From a virus, in the IMG/VR virus record IMGVR_UViG_3300007511_000007, positions 1-64,000 of that record: a stretch of DNA of 64,000 bases, one strand, 5' to 3'. A program made the position numbers and the translations under genes. This document shows, piece after piece, positions 22,568-30,976 of this stretch (positions are counted from its first letter, which is position 1; the number at the start of each line of letters is the position of its first letter). The notes under the pieces are model-generated. The model ran no database searches. It was not told the DNA's origin and was given only the letters and a program-made list of their open reading frames with translations.

Positions 22568-23334
22568 TCTTTACACACCTTGTAAAGCTCCTCAAAGGGG
22601 AGCGTCACTTCTTCTCCATTCGGGAGAGTTACAGTAATCTCTTGATCCCCTCTCACGCTGAACTCGTCCGAAACCCAATTGCTCGCCAGGGCAAAGCAAG
22701 CGTGTACGATTCCACCCCAGATAATCGCGGTTCTCCAAACGGGTTTCATGGAAACGAGCCGGTCGATGGTATTGACTGCTTCCGTCTCGGGCGGGAACAT
22801 ATTGAACCAGTCCAAGGCTCGTTCCAGATATTCCAGAAGTTCTTCATCTCGCCATATCTGGCCGAACACCTGATTGTACTGGCCAATGGTACCTTCATGC
22901 TCTGGTGGTCTGAAATGGTAGAAGGAATCTGGGTCCTGGTCTCGAAGGAGCATTCTGATCTTTGCAATCATGGAAACTTCGGCTGCTGTATACGTTATTG
23001 AGGTAACTGTTCCGGCGGCGACTACGGCGAATTCTTGAACAACTTGTTGATAGGGTGATGAGGTGAGTTCTTTGAATGTCCAACGGATTCGATATGTTCC
23101 TACTGTAGCACCGGAAGGGATCATCAGGGAGCCGTAGTATTCTCCCACAGTGGGATTAATCGGGGTTCTTTGTGCCGCCCCGATCAATACTTCAGACTCG
23201 GGGGGGCCTGGATCTACGTAGTAGAGCGCAAAATAAATCTCGGCGGCATTTGTGGCGGCACCTTGGGTGTTTGTCAGGAATATGTCCAGGTCACCGCGCC
23301 CGAGCGTTTCGCCTTGTGTGAATGCAATAGCCAT
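22564..23334 (-). CDS. N-half of split virion protein plus intein-N with Ser1
   Basis: 256 residues. Residues 1-225 are the N-extein, a virion-type protein with a beta-rich N-terminal part and a helical second part (DEELLEYLERALDWFNMFPP, GGIVHACFALASNWVSDEF). Residues 226-256 are a short intein-N: SVRGDQEITVTLPNGEEVTL then FEELYKVCKE, i.e. block A with Ser as residue 1. After splicing, WVSDEF would join SYSIGGVSLD of the 20953-21591 product. The combined protein of about 298 residues is probably a head-tail connector or neck protein, judged from position only. Confidence 0.82.
   Translation of the reverse strand: MAIAFTQGETLGRGDLDIFLTNTQGAATNAAEIYFALYYVDPGPPESEVLIGAAQRTPINPTVGEYYGSLMIPSGATVGTYRIRWTFKELTSSPYQQVVQEFAVVAAGTVTSITYTAAEVSMIAKIRMLLRDQDPDSFYHFRPPEHEGTIGQYNQVFGQIWRDEELLEYLERALDWFNMFPPETEAVNTIDRLVSMKPVWRTAIIWGGIVHACFALASNWVSDEFSVRGDQEITVTLPNGEEVTLPFEELYKVCKE
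22567..22659 (-). other. Split intein, N-terminal fragment (31 aa, Ser1)
   Basis: Residues 226-256 of the N-half protein. GDQEITVTLPNG is the block A strand pair seen after the first residue of inteins, and the segment ends at TGA. Ser instead of Cys at position 1 and the very short N fragment are both uncommon. Confidence 0.78.
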
Positions 23335-23355
23335 GTGAGCTTCGGTACCTCCCTT

Positions 23356-23805
23356 CTAACCAATCAGAATCCGAGTATCTGTCGTCAGAACCACTACCGT
23401 GGCACTGATGGCATTTGCCACCCGCACCGTCATTACCCCCGACCCGGCGGGAGGTGTTTGACTCACTTCTCCAGCCGTAGTGGACAAATAGAGATCATTT
23501 CCAATGGTCAATGGGCCACCCCCGGTTACGATGGGAGTTACTTTTGATCCACGACCAGTGATTATTGCCGCAGTTTGGCCGGGAACTCCATTTGCGCCCA
23601 TGAATCCAATGAACCCATCCAGGTTATCGGCTGGGCCTGCCCCACACAGTGCAAACTCTAAGGAACCGCCATTATCTACGACTGCTACCGCGGCTCCAAG
23701 GAGAAGCGGCGGGGCTGCCGGAACAGTGATGTCGGAGTACAGTATTTTCGCAGAATCACTGCTGATACTTGATCCTGCTGCTGGCGGGTATGCAATCGGT
23801 GTCAT
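23356..23805 (-). CDS. Probable virion decoration or fibre protein
   Basis: 149 residues, Gly/Ala/Thr/Val rich and all-beta by pattern. GNDLYLSTTAGEVSQTPPAG and the end TVRVANAISATVVVLTTDTR resemble DUF2190-type capsid decoration proteins. No ribosome site is visible before the ATG; the codons just upstream are TAG AAA in the same frame as the previous gene. It ends in TAG, and the next gene follows in frame. Confidence 0.6.
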   Translation of the reverse strand: MTPIAYPPAAGSSISSDSAKILYSDITVPAAPPLLLGAAVAVVDNGGSLEFALCGAGPADNLDGFIGFMGANGVPGQTAAIITGRGSKVTPIVTGGGPLTIGNDLYLSTTAGEVSQTPPAGSGVMTVRVANAISATVVVLTTDTRILIG

Positions 23806-23808
23806 TTT

Positions 23809-24033
23809 CTAATGTACCATCGAACGACACGCTGCATCATACCGTTCTTCTGTCGAACCGGGGTAACTTGTCAACAATTCTTTTGCCGTTGGGTTTCCAT
23901 TCAGAGACTCCCCAGCAAAGACGAAGACCACCGTCTTCGTATCGTTCTCATCGATCTCGGTTCGAAGGAATTTGCCGCCTTTGTTCACCATGAAGCCAGC
24001 CATCCTGAAATCTGTAACTCGAACTTCTGCCAT
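23809..24033 (-). CDS. Small virion-region protein, DUF5659-like
   Basis: 74 residues: VTDFRMAGFMVNKGGKFL, then KTVVFVFAGESL and LTSYPGSTEERYD. The F-x-F strand after an acidic turn and the following helix resemble the 24415-24678 product, so the two may be related. AGGAG lies eight bases before the ATG. The TAG stop is one codon before the next gene in the same frame. Confidence 0.55.
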   Translation of the reverse strand: MAEVRVTDFRMAGFMVNKGGKFLRTEIDENDTKTVVFVFAGESLNGNPTAKELLTSYPGSTEERYDAACRSMVH

Positions 24034-24045
24034 CTGCGGACTCCT

Positions 24046-24411
24046 CTATCCCCCCTTTACGAACTGAGCGATCAAACCTGGATAACCCCCTCCCAACCCT
24101 CTATTCGATGAAATCAGCGTTAATTCTTGTTCGGCCCGACTCACCAACCCCGATCCAGGATCAGTCCCTTCCATTAATCCATAAAGAGCGTCACCATCCG
24201 TGAATGTGGTCGGGATGGTGTACGTGTATGTGTAACGACCTACCTCTGCGGGAACAGCCTCAACCAAAGCCGCTGAGACCAATGTCTGTTTTGCACCTGC
24301 ACCAGTGAAATTATAGATGAGGATCGCCGGGTTGTTCACAGCGATGGGTGTGTTTGTGGCATCCACAAACAGCACCGTGAAAGTAAATGGACTTCCAATA
24401 ACAGCTTCCAC
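24046..24411 (-). CDS. Ig-like beta-sandwich virion protein
   Basis: 121 residues from GTG, with strands typical of an Ig-like fold (GSPFTFTVLFVDATNTPI, VGRYTYTYTIPTTFTDGDAL). It is probably a head or tail surface component. Ends in TAG four codons before the next gene, in frame with it. Confidence 0.55.
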   Translation of the reverse strand: MEAVIGSPFTFTVLFVDATNTPIAVNNPAILIYNFTGAGAKQTLVSAALVEAVPAEVGRYTYTYTIPTTFTDGDALYGLMEGTDPGSGLVSRAEQELTLISSNRGLGGGYPGLIAQFVKGG

Positions 24412-24414
24412 TTC

Positions 24415-24678
24415 TTAAACCTCATCCATGTGAGTCAAAGTTTTCATATTCTTGATCTCTTCAGCGTAACCAAGAGCCACTACCTTACTCGTCCTATTGA
24501 AGTATTGGAGCTTGAGATTTTTGATTGCGTCAGAACGCTCAAAGACAAAGTAGACTCGTCGTCCTTCTCTATCGATATCGACAAGAGGAACGCCCGCCAG
24601 CTTCAGATAAGCGGCATAATACAAGTCCGTGGTTCGGTATGTGGAGTTTGGTTCTACATTCATCCGTTTCCTTTGCAT
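24415..24678 (-). CDS. DUF5659-like small protein
   Basis: 87 residues: TYRTTDLYYAAYLKLAGVPL, then RRVYFVFERS and a basic helix with EEIKNMKTL. This is the layout I associate with DUF5659: a helix, an F-x-F strand and a terminal helix. Function unknown. Stops with TAA one codon before the following GTG. Confidence 0.6.
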   Translation of the reverse strand: MQRKRMNVEPNSTYRTTDLYYAAYLKLAGVPLVDIDREGRRVYFVFERSDAIKNLKLQYFNRTSKVVALGYAEEIKNMKTLTHMDEV

Positions 24679-24751
24679 CTGTCAATCCATCCTGGCTCTC
24701 AAATAAACCAGGAGGTCTTCACCTATAAAGCCTGCGCTATAGAGCAAAAAA

Positions 24752-25840
24752 TCAGATTCTCAAAAGGTTTCCATCAGAATCGTAAACAGTGATCGCCTCA
24801 AACATTCCATTCGCTGGAATTTCAGACAAACTATGGGCGTACCAACCCCCGGTTGAAGGGCCTCCAACCAGGGGACTAACAGCTTGAAAAACAGACGAAG
24901 ACACCAAATTACTGACCGTGTAACCCCCATCAAAAGCCGTGGTCGCATTATCAAAGATTGCCACGGTATCCCCGACGGCAAGGAAATGGCCGTTGGTGAC
25001 GGTCACCGTCATTGTTCCTGCAGCCCCTGTCATTGAAGCTACCGGGAGTCGTGTCGCATACGTGCGTGCGGTACCTCCTCTCCCATATGTGAATTGAGGA
25101 TTCTGGTACACAAACATGGTGTCTGCGATTCTGCCCGCCAGCGATACCGTGGGGAATCCCAATTCGGATCTCGCTGAACTGGAAACATAAAGAGGGCGGG
25201 CATTTTTGAAAGCAGGGGACTGTGGGAAAACAACATTTGTCGGTGGGGCTTGAGTCAAAAAACCCGAAGCAAGGTTCCCCGTGAGAACACTAACTGCAGG
25301 ATGGGCTTCAGCCGACCAGTTATTTCCGGCCATATCAGCGAGGGTCGCCCCGAACCCTACCCGATAAACTTCACCCGAAAGAATTCGCATGATGTCGTCC
25401 ACGGTAGCGATACTGCCGTTCGTGGTGAGGTTCGTCAGGTTTGGTAAAGGAGGTGGACCAAAGAGATTGGCTGTGTTGTTGATCACCCCCACAATGTCCG
25501 CTTCGGTCATCTCAGCCCGATTGAGGATTCGGGCATACAAGGTAAGGGCAATATGATATGCTTGCCGAGCAAACATCATCTGATCCCCAACACAACAAAT
25601 ATGATCTAGGAGATACCCCGCCAGACCATCTTCATCCTGACCCATAACCGTTTTTGCCCCGGTGAAACCGAGGTTTGGTTCTTGCGTGAGTTGAGGAAAG
25701 TTATTGACGTTCACATACCCGGATTGCCCTGAGCCTTCCATGCCCGGATTGACAAGAGAAGAGTTGGGTATAAGACTACCGAGAGGAATAGCCCCGGCTG
25801 GAAGATCATTACGGACAAGGACTGGGTAGATACGACGCAT
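24752..25840 (-). CDS. Virion protein paralogue A of a tandem trio
   Basis: 362 residues. The N-terminus RNDLPAGAIPLGSLIPNSSL and C-terminus ITVYDSDGNLLRI are shared with the next two upstream genes. The middle is Ala/Gly/Thr rich and contains AHPAVSVLTGNLASGFLTQ, matched closely by paralogue B. Probably a tail tube, sheath-like or head surface protein; no family recognised. Confidence 0.65.
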   Translation of the reverse strand: MRRIYPVLVRNDLPAGAIPLGSLIPNSSLVNPGMEGSGQSGYVNVNNFPQLTQEPNLGFTGAKTVMGQDEDGLAGYLLDHICCVGDQMMFARQAYHIALTLYARILNRAEMTEADIVGVINNTANLFGPPPLPNLTNLTTNGSIATVDDIMRILSGEVYRVGFGATLADMAGNNWSAEAHPAVSVLTGNLASGFLTQAPPTNVVFPQSPAFKNARPLYVSSSARSELGFPTVSLAGRIADTMFVYQNPQFTYGRGGTARTYATRLPVASMTGAAGTMTVTVTNGHFLAVGDTVAIFDNATTAFDGGYTVSNLVSSSVFQAVSPLVGGPSTGGWYAHSLSEIPANGMFEAITVYDSDGNLLRI

Positions 25841-25872
25841 AGCTTCACCCCCCTTTTACGAGAGGAGGCGTA

Positions 25873-27156
25873 CTACAGGACGTTGCCTTCGCTGTCGTAG
25901 ACCATGATGCCACGGAACTGACCGGGGGCAACTGCCGCCGCCGCTGTAGCAATGTCCGTGTGGTTTGCATTGGCCACTGTAGCGATACCATTGGCGGTTT
26001 CCAGAGAACAAGTTGCTCCCGCTGCCACAAAACCTACACCGGGAGCGTTGGTAGCAATGCCAAGCTGGAAACTCGTGGCCGCAACTGAACCCGCCACGGT
26101 GTAAACGCCGTTGGTCGCAGTGGTATGGGCTGCCCCGGCTGCGGTCAACGCACCATTCAGCCGTACCGTGTCACCGTTGATGAACGGATGGTTGGCACAG
26201 GTAAATGTGGCATTGGCGGCAACATCGGAAACGCCCATCGTGTAGATGAAGTTGTTGGAATGTGCGGTTCCACGAGTCGTACTCGCACCACCATTGGCTA
26301 CGCCGTAGGTTGCTGCTGTCACACCGTCGGGCATGATGGATGCATTGTAGGCGAACGGTACCGTGGCTGCCGGGGTGCGTTTGAACACCGAAAGATGCCC
26401 ACCACCAGCCGAAGCCCGAATCGAACCGCTCAGGTACAAAGCACGCATGTTCACGAAGTTCACGGAAGCGGGCCACGTCTGAGTTGCCACAGCAGCGTTG
26501 GGCTGCGTCAAGAACCCTGAAGCGAGGGTACCCGTGACGTTCCCAACTGCGGGGTGTGCGCCACCGGCATACGATCCGGCACCATCACCGAAAATCGCCA
26601 GAGCCTGAACTTCCCAGACTTCGCCCGCCAGAATACGAATGACTTCCTCGACCAATTGCGCTGCGGGCTTATTCGCACCGCTTGCATTGGATCTCAGACC
26701 CGTCGCAGTCGGAAGGGCCGGGTTCCAAGCAATCATACCCGGAGCGGAGCCGTCCATTGCTCCCACGGAGTTGATGGCTGTTACGATGTCCGCATGAGCC
26801 AGCGGAGCACCTGCGACAACCATGACGGCCAGACGAGCGGTTATCGCCCGTGCCTGTACCGGAGTCATAATCGCATCCGCACCACCAGCATCACACTGGA
26901 TATGGTCCATCAGCCAACCGGGGAGTCCCCGAGTGACTGTCGGGATCACATCAGCCACAAGAGTACCAGGTAGCTCGATGTTCATCGGGGGAATCCAAGT
27001 GGTGCCCCGATAGTGCCCATGGTCAATGTAACCTGTTTGACCTGCTCCGCTCATTCCCGGATTCGCTTGTGACGTGTTGGGTGCCACATCCGTAAACTGA
27101 ACCAGTCCATCGGGCAGATCGTTCCTGCAAGGAATGATAAACGCTCTGTTCGCCAT
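25873..27156 (-). CDS. Virion protein paralogue B of a tandem trio
   Basis: 427 residues with CRNDLPDGLVQFTDVAPNTS at the start, AHPAVGNVTGTLASGFLTQ in the middle and IMVYDSEGNVL at the end. Compared with paralogue A it has a longer Ala/Thr-rich beta domain. No ribosomal or enzymatic motif. Ends in TAG. Its relatedness to A and C points to gene duplication. Confidence 0.65.
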   Translation of the reverse strand: MANRAFIIPCRNDLPDGLVQFTDVAPNTSQANPGMSGAGQTGYIDHGHYRGTTWIPPMNIELPGTLVADVIPTVTRGLPGWLMDHIQCDAGGADAIMTPVQARAITARLAVMVVAGAPLAHADIVTAINSVGAMDGSAPGMIAWNPALPTATGLRSNASGANKPAAQLVEEVIRILAGEVWEVQALAIFGDGAGSYAGGAHPAVGNVTGTLASGFLTQPNAAVATQTWPASVNFVNMRALYLSGSIRASAGGGHLSVFKRTPAATVPFAYNASIMPDGVTAATYGVANGGASTTRGTAHSNNFIYTMGVSDVAANATFTCANHPFINGDTVRLNGALTAAGAAHTTATNGVYTVAGSVAATSFQLGIATNAPGVGFVAAGATCSLETANGIATVANANHTDIATAAAAVAPGQFRGIMVYDSEGNVL

Positions 27157-27229
27157 GTCTAAATCCTCCGTTTACTTTTCAACCCCCAAATGAGGGCAAC
27201 AAATGAATCTGCCCGAAAGCAGTTCGATC

Positions 27230-28846
27230 CTAGTACAAGGTTCCGTCGTCGTTGTATGTCGTCACGACTCTCGACGTTGCTGCTACCAATGCCGTATTCG
27301 GAGAGCCGCCCTGATAGCCGTACTTGGGAATCGGGTTCCCGGCTCCGTCAAGGGCATTCCCGCTCGCCCCGGCGTTTCCTACCATGAAAGAAATGCCGTG
27401 CAAACGCTGCGGGGTCTGCAAGAAGGAGATCACACCCTCGCCGTCAGAAGAACCGAGGGAACCGCCCGCATAGGTGGCCCGGATACCTTTGATGTCCTTG
27501 GTGTATGCGAAAGCTCCTGCCCCAATTGTGGTGACGAAACCACCCAAGCGAGCCGCTTTGATCGCCGCCCCCTGAATTGCAGACCCCGAAGGAAGTCTGT
27601 ATCCGCGCCCGGCGAGAATCTGCATAAGCTCCGAATGAACTGCCGTGGAGAGTGTTCCCGCTGAATTGAGAATTTCTGTACCAGCTACGGTGGCTGCTGC
27701 CACAGCATTCACGGTTGCAACAGGATCATTGGCCGAAGCAACGGTGCCCCCCACTCCATAGGCAGGACCAGCATTGGCAATCGTGACTGTAAAAGTTGTC
27801 GCAGTCGGTGTGCTCCCTACTACTTGTGCGCCATTCACGCCCGCCACGGAATGCCCTGCAATCACAACATTCTGACCCACTGTCAGACCATGCGCAGTTG
27901 CTGTCGTCAACACTGTGTCACCAGCAACTGATCCCGTTGTGATCGAAACCGCAGTCCGATTGGTGAACTCACTGGACACGGTGCCCGTGGCAGTTCCAGC
28001 AACACCAGTGGTATTGTTGACGCCAACACTGAAAGTCGTCGCATTGATCCGAGTGGCAATATGATCGCCATTCAAGGGGGCAAAACTATGCCCCACGATG
28101 TTGACCGTCTCACCAGTGAGGATGCCATGTGCTGTCGGAGCCGTAGAAATCACCGCAGGAGAAGCCGCAGTTGAACTCACGAGAGCGAACGACAATTTGT
28201 TGATCAATGCCTGGGCAATCGTTACAGCGTTTGCTGCGGGAAGGGCTGCAATGCCTGCAGCCGCCAAAGTTGCACCTGACAATGTGATGTCAACATCAGT
28301 CGCAACCATTGTTATGGCATTACCCGCAGCACCATAAGCAATAGCGGTTACTGTAACCACACCCAAGGCACTCTCTGCTGTAACTCCAATCCCCAAAGCC
28401 TGCGCTCCTGTCACCGCTGTCGGATCATTGATCGCCAAAGCGATTGAGGCAGCCGTTGCAGTCGCATTACCGCCTCCCGCTAGGTATTGACCAATCGCCG
28501 GGTTGGGGGCCGCATTTGCCGTCAGTGTTACTCCATTGATAACAATAGTTTGCGGTGCCGCACTAAAACCAGTGTTCGATGTCACAGTACCAGCGGCCCG
28601 CACGGTACCTCCAGCCACCACATTATCGATCAAGTAGGCGGCGAGGCCGTCGTACTGAGCGTTCGTCGTGATCGGACCAGCACCCGTAGTCATGACCACA
28701 TCGTTCTGTGGTTCATTCACATACTTGGTCTGCCCCGGAGGATCAACCGATGCGTTGGCCTGCGACGTGTTGGGTGAAAGGTCCAAAATCTGAAGTACCC
28801 CATCAGGGATGTCGGTTCTTGCTAGACAAATGAATGGCATGGTCAA
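27230..28846 (-). CDS. Virion protein paralogue C with large inserted beta domain
   Basis: 538 residues. The N-terminus ARTDIPDGVLQILDLSPNTS and the end VVTTYNDDGTLY match the trio. Between them is an extra region of about 200 residues of Ala/Thr/Val repeats (AHGILTGETVNIVGHSFAPL, AHGLTVGQNVVIAGHSVAGV) that looks like two copies of a small beta unit. Such insertions are common in surface-exposed phage proteins. The first gene of the trio in transcription order. Confidence 0.65.
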   Translation of the reverse strand: MTMPFICLARTDIPDGVLQILDLSPNTSQANASVDPPGQTKYVNEPQNDVVMTTGAGPITTNAQYDGLAAYLIDNVVAGGTVRAAGTVTSNTGFSAAPQTIVINGVTLTANAAPNPAIGQYLAGGGNATATAASIALAINDPTAVTGAQALGIGVTAESALGVVTVTAIAYGAAGNAITMVATDVDITLSGATLAAAGIAALPAANAVTIAQALINKLSFALVSSTAASPAVISTAPTAHGILTGETVNIVGHSFAPLNGDHIATRINATTFSVGVNNTTGVAGTATGTVSSEFTNRTAVSITTGSVAGDTVLTTATAHGLTVGQNVVIAGHSVAGVNGAQVVGSTPTATTFTVTIANAGPAYGVGGTVASANDPVATVNAVAAATVAGTEILNSAGTLSTAVHSELMQILAGRGYRLPSGSAIQGAAIKAARLGGFVTTIGAGAFAYTKDIKGIRATYAGGSLGSSDGEGVISFLQTPQRLHGISFMVGNAGASGNALDGAGNPIPKYGYQGGSPNTALVAATSRVVTTYNDDGTLY

Positions 28847-28866
28847 CCTCTCTGTTTCAAATTCAT

Positions 28867-28880
28867 CCCCAACCGTGGGG
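28867..28880 (-). other. Short hairpin in the leader of paralogue C
   Basis: CCCCA / TGGGG stem with a four-base loop, about 20 bases before the start codon. It may affect mRNA stability or translation. It lies in a 125-base gap that otherwise shows nothing recognisable. Confidence 0.3.
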
Positions 28881-28971
28881 CGATTAATTCACACGTTCGC
28901 CTGTTTTTCAAACAGTTCTACTCATCCTATTTCTAGTGCCCTATAAAAGAGATAACGGAAGATAATGTTGA

Positions 28972-29736
28972 TCACTGACCCATCGAGACGGTCATAATGG
29001 AGGTGAATGGAACAACTGCGCCCTGACCTTCTAAGAGCACATTCTTGATACTGGGAGGAACTCCGTCATGTTTTTCTTGCCCGGGAACCGCACTGCAAGT
29101 ATTTCCAACATCAAATGAAACCAACAGATTGTTCCCCAATGCGGGGTCCAGATTCTGGATCATGGCGTGCAAAGTGAACCGGGGAAGTACAATGTGCATC
29201 GCACCAGGGGGACCGCCCGTAGTTCCTACTTGAGCCAGGATATCCCCCGCCACCGTACCCACTCCCGTGTTTGGGGCACTCCCCGACAAAGTCAAAGCCG
29301 GGGAAGGCGACGAATAAAAATCAGGAGGGGGCACAACATAGACCCGGTCAGGAGCCAACAAAGCTCCCGAAGCCGTGCTGAACGGGCGCACAATGAGAAA
29401 TGCAATTTGCTGGTCATGAGGGACATTGACCGCAGCGGGTGCGTGGTAGTCCATCATATCGAACATAATCCGGGTCAACCCTCGATTACTCTCATCCACA
29501 CGACCCCAGCCTCGACGCACCACACCGGGAGAACGGAACATGGTACCTGAAGGCACCGCAAAAAGAAGGTTTGGGGCTGCTGCTGGAACAACGCCATTGA
29601 CTGCCACTCCCGTGTACGCATAGGCATCATTCAAGACTCTGGCCACGTAAACCGAATAGGAAGTGATCCCCGGCTCCACCGGAATCGCCATATCGATGAA
29701 GTTGTTTGATCGTTCAATGAGGTTCAATGTCGTCAT
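28972..29736 (-). CDS. Unknown virion-region protein
   Basis: 254 residues, beta-rich, Pro/Ala/Val heavy (MAIPVEPGITSYSVYVARVL). No recognised family. Its start overlaps the FmdB-like gene's stop by ATGA, and its position among structural genes suggests a virion component. Confidence 0.55.
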   Translation of the reverse strand: MTTLNLIERSNNFIDMAIPVEPGITSYSVYVARVLNDAYAYTGVAVNGVVPAAAPNLLFAVPSGTMFRSPGVVRRGWGRVDESNRGLTRIMFDMMDYHAPAAVNVPHDQQIAFLIVRPFSTASGALLAPDRVYVVPPPDFYSSPSPALTLSGSAPNTGVGTVAGDILAQVGTTGGPPGAMHIVLPRFTLHAMIQNLDPALGNNLLVSFDVGNTCSAVPGQEKHDGVPPSIKNVLLEGQGAVVPFTSIMTVSMGQ

Positions 29737-30113
29737 GCGCTACTCTCCTTACGGATCATCTTGTCATAAGAGGAAGCTTTTTTGCCCTTCGACTTTGCCA
29801 ACTTTTTGGCGTCCTTCCATGAATCCACTTTCTCCCCATCTACATTGGGGGTCAGGGTCGCAGTCGGGGCCTCTTTGCGTCGGGCATCTTGTTTTGCCCC
29901 TAAACGACGGTTCTTTTCAGCCATCTGCTTCTTGATCCGCAGATTCTTGTCTACCCAACCATCCCCCTTGAAGATCACATGAGTTTTCGGGACAGTCTTT
30001 CGAGTTTCAGCCGATTCACATTTGGGACAATCTTGATGAGCATCGCTCTCAGACATCTTGAGCACCACTTCAAACTCATGTCCACACTCACATTCATAGG
30101 CGTAAAACGGCAT
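29733..30113 (-). CDS. FmdB-type zinc-ribbon protein
   Basis: 126 residues. MPFYAYECECGHEFEVVLKM and CPKCESAETRKTVPKT form the FmdB-family (CxxC...CxxC) zinc ribbon, with the typical FKGDGW after it. The rest is a basic, lysine-rich tail. Phages often carry this fold in structural regions; the role is unknown. Confidence 0.72.
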   Translation of the reverse strand: MPFYAYECECGHEFEVVLKMSESDAHQDCPKCESAETRKTVPKTHVIFKGDGWVDKNLRIKKQMAEKNRRLGAKQDARRKEAPTATLTPNVDGEKVDSWKDAKKLAKSKGKKASSYDKMIRKESSA

Positions 30114-30139
30114 CTCTCGAACTCCCTACGTCAAAAGCC

Positions 30140-30490
30140 CTACCCGGCGTCACGAAGCAAGGGGACAAGGAACTTCCGGGTTTCAGGGACAGTTTTCGCC
30201 AGATGAATCGTCCGAAACTTCAACTCGTCAAAGGTGCCCCCTGCTGCCTTTATCTTACCGTGCTCCCGGCCGATTGAGGCGCACATACCCTCGGGACTCT
30301 CCACATCCTTTCGACATTCCTTGAAATACTTGACACAGTTGTCGAAACGCTCGCCCTTGCCGCCCTTGAAAGTCCCATCGGGGTTCTTGTAGGCATCCCC
30401 ACAACTACCCTGCTTCAGAAGAGGAACCAAGTGCTTCCTCATCTCCGGGGTTTCTCGACCTAACTTGACCAACTTTTCTCGCAAAAGCAT
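30140..30490 (-). CDS. Small protein with two copies of the PELRKxLVPLL peptide
   Basis: 116 residues. It opens with LREKLVKLGRETPEMRKHLV and ends with TIHLAKTVPETRKFLVPLLR, two copies of a peptide also found in the next two upstream genes. Between them is a short Cys-containing segment (GKGERFDNCVKYFKECRKDV). No recognised domain. Confidence 0.6.
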   Translation of the reverse strand: MLLREKLVKLGRETPEMRKHLVPLLKQGSCGDAYKNPDGTFKGGKGERFDNCVKYFKECRKDVESPEGMCASIGREHGKIKAAGGTFDELKFRTIHLAKTVPETRKFLVPLLRDAG

Positions 30491-30501
30491 GACAACACCT
30501 C

Positions 30502-30972
30502 CTACATCAATCGCCCCAGATCCACTGAATCGAGAATCTTACCCACTAACGAAATTGTGCCCGCCTTCAACAACTCCCGAATCGACACCTTTGGGGCGGT
30601 ATTCCCCGGGTTCGGGTAAATCAACAAGCCGTCGAAATGGTTCATCTGGAGTGAGATAGACCCCTTTTGCGGGGGTGAGTCGGGATCTGTAGGATCATAA
30701 AAGAAGTTGGGGGGCATGTTCTTGATCCGATCAAAAGAGATCGACAATCCCGAACCCCCGCTGACCTGACGGAGTTTAACACTCCCGTACCCTCTCTTGA
30801 GGTATTTCTCCACCTCATCCCCAAGATGTCGGAGAAAACGATCCGTGGCATCTATCCAAAAACCCGGCCACGCCCCGCTTGAGGCCCCCTCTTTCCGAAG
30901 AAGCGGCACAAGGTGCTTCCTTAACTCTGGTTTCTCTTTGGCAAGCCTGGCCACTTTCTCTCGTAGATCCAT
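30502..30972 (-). CDS. Protein with N-terminal PELRKxLVPLL peptide
   Basis: 156 residues from ATG at 30972, five bases after the upstream stop, with GGGGGTGA as ribosome site. The N-terminus REKVARLAKEKPELRKHLV is the shared peptide. The rest (VKLRQVSGGSGLSISFDRIK) looks like a small mixed domain. Ends in TAG. Function unknown. Confidence 0.6.
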   Translation of the reverse strand: MDLREKVARLAKEKPELRKHLVPLLRKEGASSGAWPGFWIDATDRFLRHLGDEVEKYLKRGYGSVKLRQVSGGSGLSISFDRIKNMPPNFFYDPTDPDSPPQKGSISLQMNHFDGLLIYPNPGNTAPKVSIRELLKAGTISLVGKILDSVDLGRLM

Positions 30973-30976
30973 CTCA

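Noticed and set aside
22564-22580. Idea that the split intein starts at the Cys near the end of the N-half (VCKE)
   Set aside because: It would leave only three intein residues. The block A-like segment starting at Ser226 and the clean join to SYSIGG fit far better.
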